From the NCBI GenBank assembly GCA_038232935.1, contig JBBSMX010000027.1:1-35613 (forward strand): DNA of 35,613 bases, written 5' to 3'. This DNA is from JBBSMX01 sp038232935 (lineage in GTDB: Bacteria; Bacteroidota; Rhodothermia; Rhodothermales; JANQRZ01). Below are positions 25,546 through 33,099 of this stretch, piece after piece. The translations under genes and the position numbers were made by a program. The notes beneath the pieces are model-generated. The model was not told where the DNA came from. It searched no databases and worked only from the letters and a program-made list of their open reading frames with translations. Numbering within the stretch: position 1 is the first letter of the stretch; each line of letters opens with the position of its first letter.

Positions 25546-27915
25546 TTATTCGTGACGGAGCGCCTTCACGGGGTCGGACGTGGCGGCGCGGAAGGCCTGC
25601 CCGCTCACCGCCGCGAGCGCGATCATGAGTGCGATCCCGCCGGCGAGGAGGAAGACCCCCGGCCCGAGCCCGATGCGGTAGGCGAAGTCGCTCAGCCAGC
25701 CGCTCATCACGACGTAGGCCACCGGCACGGCGAGCACGAACCCGACGACCACGAGCCGCGCGAACTCGCCGGCGAGGAGGCGGACGATCTGCGGCACGCT
25801 GGCACCGAGCACCTTCCGCACGCCGATCTCCTTCCGCCGCCGCTCGGCCGTGTAGGCCGCCAGCCCGAAGAGGCCGAGGCACGCGATGAAGATGGCGACG
25901 CCGGCGAAGAACGCGAAGAGCTGCCCAAGCCGCTCCTCGTCCCGGTAGAGCCGGTCGAAGTCCTCGTCGAGGAATTTGTAGTCGAAGGCGTAGCCGGGGG
26001 CGAACCGCTCCCACGTCGCGCGGAGGTGGTCGAGTGCGGCGGCGTGCCCGCCGGGGGCCGTCCGCACCGCCACGATTCCGAACCACGGGATGTAGTTGAG
26101 GACGAGCGGCTGGACCTCCTGGTGGAGCGACTGGAAGTGGAAGTCCTCGGTCACGCCGATGATCTGCCCCATCGGCCGGTCCCACGCCCGGAACGGTGCC
26201 CCGACGGCCTCCTCCGGCGTCAGCCCGAGCTTCCGTACCGCCGTCTCGTTGAGGACGTACGTGTCGAGCGTGTCCGTGGCGATGGCGTCGGAGAAGAAGC
26301 GCCCGGCGACGAGCTTGATGCCGAGCACGTCGAGGTAGCCCGGGCCGGCAGGGATGGTCCAGAAGCTCTCGCCCCGTTCGTCCTCGCCCGCTTGTCCCGG
26401 CCAGTTATAGTCGCGGTTCGTCCCGGTCCGCCCCGGCAGCGCGCCGGATTCCGCGACAGCGAGGATGCGCGGGTCGGCGGCGAGCTCGGCGGCGAAGGCG
26501 TCGTAGCGCTCCCAGACCGGCCGCGGCGGGCTCACGAAGAGGACCTGTTCCTGCTGAAACCCGAGGTCCTGGCCCTGCATGAACCGGAGCTGGTTGTACA
26601 CCGTCAGCGTCGCGACGATGAGGAAGGCGGAGATGGCGAACTGGAACACGATGAGGCCCTTCCGGAAGATCGCTGCCCCCTGCCCCCGATCCACTTCGCC
26701 TTTGAGCACACGCGCCGGACGGAACGCGGCGAGGTAGAACGCCGGGTAGCTCCCCGCTACGAGGCCCGCCCCGAGGCCGAGCGCGACGAGACCGAGCACC
26801 GTCGTGGCCTGCCGCATGTCGAGCCGGGCGGCCCCGCCGATGGCGTCGTTGAAGAACGGGAGCGCGAGCGCGGCAAGGGCGCCGCCGACGCCGATCGCGA
26901 GCACGCTCAGCAGCACCGACTCGCTCAGGAACTGCCCGACGAGCTGGCCACGCCGCGCCCCGATGGCCTTCCGCACGCCGACTTCCTTCGCGCGCTGCCC
27001 GGCCCGCGCCGTCGCGAGGTTGGTGAAGTTGACGCACGCGATCAGCAGGATCAGCAGGCCGATTGCTCCGAACGTCCAGAGGTAGCGGACGCTGCGGTGC
27101 GGGCCGTCGTCGTAGGTGAGCCCGGTGTTGAAGTAGATGTCGCTGAGTGGCTGAAGGACTGCCGAATATGTGCCCGCGTCGTCGCCGAAGCGGGCGCGGG
27201 ATTCGGCCGTGATCTTCTCGCTGAGCGCGGCCGCGTCCGTGCCGGGCCGGAGGAGGAGGTAGGTGTGGTAGTTATAGTTTGTGAAGTCGGTCAGCGCGTC
27301 TGCCCCCTGGAACTCCTCGACGAGTCGGAACGGGGCGAGCGCGTTGAAGGTGAAGTGCGAGTTGTCTGGCACGTCTGCCATTACGCCCGTCACCGTCAGG
27401 GTGAAGGCGTCGTACTGCACCGTCTGCCCGACGGGGTCGGTGCGGCCGAAGAGGGAGGCGGCCGTGCTCTCGGTCAGGACGAGGCTGTACTTCTCGTCGA
27501 GCGCGGTCGCCGGGTCGCCGCGCAGGAGCGGGAAGGTAAACGTCTCGAAGAAGCCGGAATCGGCGAGGGCGAGGCTCTCCACCTTACGAACGGTCCCGTC
27601 GGGGAGACGGAGAAACGGGCTCCGGAAGTTCTCGATGCGGACGGCGCGCTCGACTTCGGGAAACGACGCTGTGATGAGGGGAGCGAAGCCGGCGGCGGAG
27701 TTGGCGTACTGCTCGCCTTCGTCCTGCATGTAGGTGAGCCGTACGATCCGATCGCCCCGCTCGTGGAAGCGGTCGAAGCTCCGTTCGTGCTGGATGAAGA
27801 GCACGATGAGGAAGCAGAATGCGAGCCCGAGCCCGAGCCCGCCGACATTGATGAGGGTATAGCCGGGCCGCTTCCGGAGCGTACGGAGGGCGATGCGGAG
27901 GTAGTTCTTGAGCAT
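25546..27915 (-). CDS. Permease P9: pseudo-dimeric MacB/FtsX-type ABC permease
   Basis: 789 aa, start MLKNYLRIALRTLRKRPG. TM1 reads GLGLGLAFCFLIVLF; domain 1 begins HERSFDRFHERGDRIVRL and carries VTGVMADVPDNSHF (about 175-188). Coupling motif 1 is QRAKEVGVRKAIGA (307-320); motif 2 is RRRKEIGVRKVLGAS. Domain 2 has GVTEDFHFQSL. The tail is DPVKALRHE, the only full-length member with His in place of Tyr. A 179-bp gap with repeats and a promoter candidate precedes it, and P8 follows after only 12 bp. It is therefore the probable lead gene of a P9-P8-P7-P6 unit. Confidence 0.95.
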   Translation of the reverse strand: MLKNYLRIALRTLRKRPGYTLINVGGLGLGLAFCFLIVLFIQHERSFDRFHERGDRIVRLTYMQDEGEQYANSAAGFAPLITASFPEVERAVRIENFRSPFLRLPDGTVRKVESLALADSGFFETFTFPLLRGDPATALDEKYSLVLTESTAASLFGRTDPVGQTVQYDAFTLTVTGVMADVPDNSHFTFNALAPFRLVEEFQGADALTDFTNYNYHTYLLLRPGTDAAALSEKITAESRARFGDDAGTYSAVLQPLSDIYFNTGLTYDDGPHRSVRYLWTFGAIGLLILLIACVNFTNLATARAGQRAKEVGVRKAIGARRGQLVGQFLSESVLLSVLAIGVGGALAALALPFFNDAIGGAARLDMRQATTVLGLVALGLGAGLVAGSYPAFYLAAFRPARVLKGEVDRGQGAAIFRKGLIVFQFAISAFLIVATLTVYNQLRFMQGQDLGFQQEQVLFVSPPRPVWERYDAFAAELAADPRILAVAESGALPGRTGTNRDYNWPGQAGEDERGESFWTIPAGPGYLDVLGIKLVAGRFFSDAIATDTLDTYVLNETAVRKLGLTPEEAVGAPFRAWDRPMGQIIGVTEDFHFQSLHQEVQPLVLNYIPWFGIVAVRTAPGGHAAALDHLRATWERFAPGYAFDYKFLDEDFDRLYRDEERLGQLFAFFAGVAIFIACLGLFGLAAYTAERRRKEIGVRKVLGASVPQIVRLLAGEFARLVVVGFVLAVPVAYVVMSGWLSDFAYRIGLGPGVFLLAGGIALMIALAAVSGQAFRAATSDPVKALRHE

Positions 27916-27953
27916 GCGAGCAGAGGCGTGGTGGAGGCGGGTCTATCCTTCTA

Positions 27954-27987
27954 CAAGCGATATGCCACCCCCTCCGGCCCGCTCAAA
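27954..27987 (-). promoter_or_regulatory. Promoter-like block upstream of P9
   Basis: On the minus strand TTTG (27987-27984) is followed after 21 nt by TATCGCTTG (27962-27954), then GATAGACCC and the P9 ATG about 38 nt beyond. The GGGGGTGGCATAT stretch leading into the -7-like box is the same as in the P5 leader. Best read as a homologous internal promoter. Confidence 0.55.
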
Positions 27988-28030
27988 TCGGCTTCGCGCG
28001 CGCAATCTCCGGGATCAGGCCTCACGCCGG

Positions 28031-28072
28031 TGTGCGCCAGCGCACAGCGGATGTGCGGGAGCGCGCACCGGC
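28031..28072. repeat. Two 21-bp palindromic repeat units between P10 and P9
   Basis: The unit at 28031-28051 is identical to the first unit of the array at 18058, including the perfect palindrome TGTGCGCCAGCGCACA. A second, degenerate unit starts exactly 21 bp later at 28052 (TGTGCGGGAGCGCGCA). The pair lies between the P10 stop (28095) and the P9 promoter candidate, the same order as in the other two large gaps. Confidence 0.8.
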
Positions 28073-28094
28073 GCAGCCCACTGTGATAGGCGAC

Positions 28095-30530
28095 CTATTC
28101 GTAGCGCAGCGTCGTGACCGGGTCGGCGGTGGCGGCGCGGAAGGCGTGGAAGCTGACCGTCGCCAGCGCAATCGTGAGCGCGAGCACCCCGGCCAGCACG
28201 AACGGGCCAGGCCCGACCGTCACCTGATACGCGAAGGCCCCGAGCCACTGCTGTGCCGCGAAGTACGTCACCGGCGCCGCGACGACGAACGCCACCAGCA
28301 CGAGCCGGACGAAGTCTTTCGAGAGGAGCGCGACCAGCGCCGGCACGCTCGCGCCGAGCACCTTCCGAATGCCGACCTCTTTCTTCCGCTGCTCGGCCGC
28401 ATACGCCGCGAGCGCGAATACGCCGAGGCACGCGATCAGCACGGCGAGGATCGAGAACGCCCCGGCGACGCGGCTCAGGTTCTCCTCCGCCTTGTAGAGC
28501 TTGTCGAGCTCCTGATCCACGAAGAGGAATTCGAACGGCCGGTCGGGCAGGAATGTCTTCCATGTGCTCTCGATGGCGGCGAGCGTGCCGCGCACGTCGT
28601 CGGGCGTGATGCGGATGGCGAGGTAGCGGCCCAAGAACCCCATCTGCCCGTCGCCCATCCGGTCGAGGACGAACGGCGCGATGGGCTGGTGGAGCGAGGC
28701 GAAGTGGAAGTCCTCCGTCACGCCGACCACGCGGCGCTGGAGCTCGCCGTTCTGCCCCGCCGGTCCCATGCTCCGCCCGACCGCGTCCTCGGCCGAGGCC
28801 CAGCCCAACCGCCGCACCATGCTCTCGTTGATGATGACGCCAGGGCCGGGGTCGCGGCCCTCCTCGTAGTCTCGCCCCGCCGCCATCCGAATGCCGAAGG
28901 TCTTGGCGAAGTCGTTGTGGACGAGCATGCGGGGGAACTGGACGGTCTCGGTGAAGCCTTCAGGCTGGTACGTGTTCGTCTGGTATTTGCTGCCGAGCAC
29001 GTCCTCGGCGACCGTCACGGCCTGCACGCCGCGCTGCTGGAGGAGCGCGTCTTTGATCGCGTCGTACTGCTGCGTGGCGGGCGTCCGCAGGATCGGCACC
29101 ATCACCACCTGCTCCGTGTCGAAGCCGAGCCGGGCGCTCCGTAGGTAGTCGAGTTGCTGGAGGGCCACGAACGTCCCGGCGATCAGTGCGATCGAGATGC
29201 CGAACTGCGTCACCACGAGCCCGCGCCGCAGCACCTCCGATGCTCCGCCCGACGTGCCCGTCCGCAGCGAGCCTTTCAGCACGCGCGCCGGCTCGTAGCG
29301 CGCGAGCACGAACGCCGGATACATCCCCGCCAGCACGCCCACGGTGAGCGCCACGACGAGGAGCACCGGCAGCAGCCACGGCAGCACGAACGGGTTCAGC
29401 GTCAGCGACTTGTCCGCCATGCCGTTCAGCACGGGCAGCAGCAGCCACACGAGCGGGAGCGCGACGACGAGCGCCGCGAGGCTCAGCAGCACCGACTCGC
29501 TCAAAAACTGCCCGACGAGTTGGCTCTTGAGCGCGCCCACCGCCTTCCGCATCCCGACCTCTTTCGCCCGGCTCATCGAGCGCGCGGTGGCGAGGTTCAT
29601 GAAATTGATGCACGCCGTCAGCAGCACGAAGATCGCGATGACGGCGAAGACATAGACGTAGAGCACGTCGCTGTTGGGCCGGATCTCGAAGTCGAGCCGG
29701 GAGTGGAGGTGGATGTCGGTGAGCGGCTGGAGGTAGAGGTGCGACTGCGCCTTGATGATGTCGGGCCAGTTCTGGTCGACGAAGTCGGGGAACTGCGCCT
29801 CGAGGGCGGCGGGGTCGGCGTTCTCGCGGAGGAGGACGTAGGTCCACGCGGGGTTCCAGTACCAGTTGAAGTCGAGGATGCCCGGATTCTGCCCGTAGAC
29901 CGACGTGCGCAGCGTCGAGAACGAGGCGAGGAAGTCGAACGTGAAGTGCGAGGTCGGGGGGATTTCGGCGAGCACGCCCGTCACCTCCAGCGGGTACTGC
30001 CCCTCGAACATCAGCGTCTTGCCCATCGGGCTGGCGTCGCCGAAGTAGCGCTGCGCCGCCGCCTCGGTCAGCACGACGGTATTCGGCCGGTCGAGCGCGG
30101 TCGCGCGGTCGCCCTCGACGAAGGCGAAGTCGAACACGTCGAAGACGGTCGAGTCGGCGAAGAAGAAGCCCGCCTCGTTGAACGAGCGTACCGCGCTGCC
30201 CGGCGGCTCATAGCTGAGCGAGAGCGTCGGCGACTGGAGGTTGAAGAACCGCACCGCCGCCTCCACGAACTGCGGGTACGTCTCCGCCACGGCGGCCCCC
30301 ACGGGGAGCGGCTGGCTCGCCGATTCCTCCGCCCCTTCGATCACCTCGACCATGCGGTAGATCCGGTCGGCCTGCGCGTGGTGGCGGTCGAAGCTCAGCT
30401 CGTCGCGGACGTAGAGCGCGATGAGTACGAAGCACGCGATCCCGACGGCGAGCCCGAAAACGTTGATCGCGGCGTAGCCCCGCTGCCGACGGAGGTTGCG
30501 GACGGCGACTTTGAGGTAGTTCTTCAACAT
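28095..30530 (-). CDS. Permease P10: pseudo-dimeric MacB/FtsX-type ABC permease
   Basis: 811 aa, start MLKNYLKVAVRNLRRQRG. TM1 reads GLAVGIACFVLIALY; domain 1 begins DELSFDRHHAQADRIYRM. Coupling motif 1 is SRAKEVGMRKAVGA (320-333) and motif 2 is QRKKEVGIRKVLGAS. TM6 reads IACLGVFAL, slightly different from the usual CLGLFGL. Domain 2 has GVTEDFHFASL. The tail is DPVTTLRYE. It stands alone between two large gaps (132 bp upstream, 179 bp downstream), so it may be a single-gene unit. Confidence 0.95.
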   Translation of the reverse strand: MLKNYLKVAVRNLRRQRGYAAINVFGLAVGIACFVLIALYVRDELSFDRHHAQADRIYRMVEVIEGAEESASQPLPVGAAVAETYPQFVEAAVRFFNLQSPTLSLSYEPPGSAVRSFNEAGFFFADSTVFDVFDFAFVEGDRATALDRPNTVVLTEAAAQRYFGDASPMGKTLMFEGQYPLEVTGVLAEIPPTSHFTFDFLASFSTLRTSVYGQNPGILDFNWYWNPAWTYVLLRENADPAALEAQFPDFVDQNWPDIIKAQSHLYLQPLTDIHLHSRLDFEIRPNSDVLYVYVFAVIAIFVLLTACINFMNLATARSMSRAKEVGMRKAVGALKSQLVGQFLSESVLLSLAALVVALPLVWLLLPVLNGMADKSLTLNPFVLPWLLPVLLVVALTVGVLAGMYPAFVLARYEPARVLKGSLRTGTSGGASEVLRRGLVVTQFGISIALIAGTFVALQQLDYLRSARLGFDTEQVVMVPILRTPATQQYDAIKDALLQQRGVQAVTVAEDVLGSKYQTNTYQPEGFTETVQFPRMLVHNDFAKTFGIRMAAGRDYEEGRDPGPGVIINESMVRRLGWASAEDAVGRSMGPAGQNGELQRRVVGVTEDFHFASLHQPIAPFVLDRMGDGQMGFLGRYLAIRITPDDVRGTLAAIESTWKTFLPDRPFEFLFVDQELDKLYKAEENLSRVAGAFSILAVLIACLGVFALAAYAAEQRKKEVGIRKVLGASVPALVALLSKDFVRLVLVAFVVAAPVTYFAAQQWLGAFAYQVTVGPGPFVLAGVLALTIALATVSFHAFRAATADPVTTLRYE

Positions 30531-30662
30531 GGTCGGCGCGTCTAAAGCGTGGGGCAGACGGCGATGGGCAGGACGTGCCTCTGCGGGGAGCTAATTTTTT
30601 AGCATAGAGCTCGGTACGTGGCTAGGGGCCGAAAAGGTGCAGGTGGTGTTGTGGAGCCGCCT
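30531..30662. other. P11-P10 intergenic gap with AT-rich palindrome
   Basis: This gap lacks the 21-bp repeats and the promoter-like block of the other large gaps. It contains GCTAA-TTTT-TTAGC (30590-30603), a perfect 5-bp stem in an AT-rich island flanked by GAGCT and AGCTC. Read leftward it lies about 60-75 nt before the P10 ATG. It could be a different type of promoter or operator, or a weak terminator for P11. I cannot distinguish these. Confidence 0.45.
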
Positions 30663-33092
30663 TTATTCGTAACGGAGAGCCTTCACCGGATCTGAGGTGG
30701 CAGCGCGGAGGGCGTGGACACTCACCGTCACGAGCGCCACCCCGAGCGTGAGCACGCCGGCGACGAGGAACGTGACGGGCCCGAGCGCGATGCGGTACGC
30801 GAACCCCTCGAGCCAGTGGGCCATGGCGAACCACGCCACGGGCGCGGCCACGACGAAGCCGACGAGGACGAGCCCGGCGAAGTCGCGGGCGAGGAGCACC
30901 ACGAGGTCGGATACGCTCGCGCCGAGCACCTTCCGCACGCCGATCTCCTTCGTGCGCCGCGCCGCCGCGAGTGCCGCGAGCCCGAACAGGCCGAGGCACG
31001 CGATGAGCACGGCGAGCCCCGCCGCCACGCGCACGATCTGGCCCAGCCTCGCTTCCTGCCGGTACTGCGCGTCGAGCGCCCCGTCGAGGAAGCTGAACGC
31101 GAATGGCTGCTCGGGCGCCACCTGCTTCCACACCGCTTCGAGTCGACCGAGCGCGGCGGACACGTTGCCCGGTGCGAGGCGCACGGCTAGGTCGATGGCC
31201 GTCTCGCCCTCGAAGTTCACGTTGCTGGCCCCGCGAAGGACGAGGTCCGGCTTCGGCGTCAGGACGACGGGGCCGATGGGCACGTGGAGCGAGGCGAAGT
31301 GGAAGTCCTTCACCACGCCGAGGATCTCGTGGTCGGGGAACGACGCCCCCGGCAGCCGCTTCCCGACAGCCTCGGCCGGCGTCCACCCGTAGGCCCGCGC
31401 GAGCGCCTCGTTGACGACGATCCCGCGCGCGGTGTCGGCCGGGATCGCCCGCGAGAACGTCCGCCCGGCCGCCATCTCCATGCCCATCGTCTCGGTGAAG
31501 TCGTACCCGGCGAAGTTGGCGAAGAACTCGCGGTAGCTCCCGTCGTCGGCGTCGTAGCCGACCTCGGCCCACGGCTCGTCGAATCCGAAGGCGGCGGCGG
31601 TCACATCCACGAAGCCGGGCTCGCGCAGGAGCGCCTCGCGGAGCCGCTCGTAGACGGCGAGGCCGTCGCGGAAGCCGCCCGTCGTGGGAAGGAGCACGAC
31701 CTGCGCTTTCTCGAACCCGAGCGGCTTCGACCGGAGGTAGTCGAGCTGCCGCGTCATGAGGAGCGTGCTGGCGACGAGGAAGATGGCGAGGGCGAACTGC
31801 GTCACCACGAGCGCGCGGCGCAGCACGCTGCGGTCGCCCCGGATCTGGAGGCGGTCGCGGAGCGCCTCCACCGGCCGGATCCGGGCGAGCACGACGGCCG
31901 GGTAGCTCCCCGCCACGAGCGCGATGAGCCCGACGAGCGCGACGGCGAGCCCGACCGTGCCCGCGTCGAGCCGGAAGCGCAGGCTGGTCCCGGCGAGCCC
32001 GTTGAAGAAGGGCAGCGCGACGACGGCGAGCGCCACGCCCACGACGAGCGCGGCGAGCGTCACCACGAGCGCCTCGCCCCAGAACTGCCGCATGAGCTGG
32101 CCGCGCTGCGCCCCGACCGCCTTCCGCACCCCGACCTCTTTCGCCCGCTGCATCGACCGGCTCACGGAGAGCGTCACGAAGTTGACCCCGGCAATGAGCA
32201 GGATGAGGAGGGCGAGCCCGGCGAGGATGGCGGGGTAGGCCGGATCGCTCGTCGGCTCCAGCCCCGGCGGGAGGGCCGGGTCGAGGTGGATGTCGGCGAG
32301 CGGCTGGAGGTGGAACGCGTAGGCTTCGGGCCCGTCTTCGAAGAGGTCCGGGCGCACGCGCTGGATGAGCGTCGGCAGCTTGGCTTCGAGCGCAGCGGCC
32401 GAGGTGCCCTCACGCAGCAGCACGTACGTCTCCGGGTAGACCTGCTGCCACGCGTCCCACGCCCCGTCGCGGAAGATGCCGAGGCTGCGCTCGAACGGGA
32501 CGAGGACGCCGAACTGCACGCTGGAATTCGCCGGCGGCGCAGCCGCCACGCCGGTGACGGTGAACGTCTGCGGCTCGCCCCCCACCCGAATCTCCAGCGT
32601 CTGCCCGAGCGGGTCGTCGTCGCCGAAATACTTCTGCGCGATGGGCTCCGAGAGCACCACGTTGTGCGGGTCCGCGAGCGCCGTCGCCGGGTCGCCGTCG
32701 AGCAGCGGGAAGCTGAACACGTCGAAGAAGGCGGGGCCGGCGAGGTGGATCCGCTCGGCGAACTGCGCCGGGCCGCGGCGGACGCGGTCGGTGAAGGCGT
32801 AGAGGCGGACGGCGTGCTCGACCTCCGGGAAGTCGGTGTCGAGCCGGTCGGCGAGGGGCAGCGGCGTCGAGACGTTGACGAAATCCGCCCCGTCCTCGTG
32901 CTCCTCCAGCCACACCCGGTGGATCCGGTCGGCACGTTCGTTGAACCGATCGTAGGTCAGCTCGTGGCGGACGTAGAGCGAGAGGAGGAACGCCGTCGCG
33001 ATGCCGAGCCCGAGCCCGACCACGTTGATGGCCGTCGTACCCCGCTCGCGGCGGAGCGTCCGGAAGGCGACGACGAGGTAGTGTTTCAGCAT
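30663..33092 (-). CDS. Permease P11: pseudo-dimeric MacB/FtsX-type ABC permease
   Basis: 809 aa, start MLKHYLVVAFRTLRRERG. TM1 reads GLGLGIATAFLLSLY, without the Cys seen in most copies; TM6 keeps VLIACLGLFGL. Domain 1 begins HELTYDRFNERADRIHRV. TM2 reads VNFVTLSVSRS and TM3 begins RQFWGEALVV, a signature shared only with P7, so the two form a subfamily despite lying about 7.6 kb apart. Coupling motif 1 is QRAKEVGVRKAVGA and motif 2 is RRTKEIGVRKVLGAS. Domain 2 has GVVKDFHFASL. It ends DPVKALRYE. Its start is 7 bp after the P12 stop, so translation coupling is likely. Confidence 0.95.
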   Translation of the reverse strand: MLKHYLVVAFRTLRRERGTTAINVVGLGLGIATAFLLSLYVRHELTYDRFNERADRIHRVWLEEHEDGADFVNVSTPLPLADRLDTDFPEVEHAVRLYAFTDRVRRGPAQFAERIHLAGPAFFDVFSFPLLDGDPATALADPHNVVLSEPIAQKYFGDDDPLGQTLEIRVGGEPQTFTVTGVAAAPPANSSVQFGVLVPFERSLGIFRDGAWDAWQQVYPETYVLLREGTSAAALEAKLPTLIQRVRPDLFEDGPEAYAFHLQPLADIHLDPALPPGLEPTSDPAYPAILAGLALLILLIAGVNFVTLSVSRSMQRAKEVGVRKAVGAQRGQLMRQFWGEALVVTLAALVVGVALAVVALPFFNGLAGTSLRFRLDAGTVGLAVALVGLIALVAGSYPAVVLARIRPVEALRDRLQIRGDRSVLRRALVVTQFALAIFLVASTLLMTRQLDYLRSKPLGFEKAQVVLLPTTGGFRDGLAVYERLREALLREPGFVDVTAAAFGFDEPWAEVGYDADDGSYREFFANFAGYDFTETMGMEMAAGRTFSRAIPADTARGIVVNEALARAYGWTPAEAVGKRLPGASFPDHEILGVVKDFHFASLHVPIGPVVLTPKPDLVLRGASNVNFEGETAIDLAVRLAPGNVSAALGRLEAVWKQVAPEQPFAFSFLDGALDAQYRQEARLGQIVRVAAGLAVLIACLGLFGLAALAAARRTKEIGVRKVLGASVSDLVVLLARDFAGLVLVGFVVAAPVAWFAMAHWLEGFAYRIALGPVTFLVAGVLTLGVALVTVSVHALRAATSDPVKALRYE

Positions 33093-33099
33093 GAGTGAC

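Noticed and set aside
24403..28086. A 1227-codon open frame on the plus strand opposite P8 and P9, and similar long plus-strand frames throughout the array
   Set aside because: They are highly charged (Arg, Glu, Asp, His), lack domains and exactly mirror the permease genes. Long antisense frames are expected from GC-rich codon usage.
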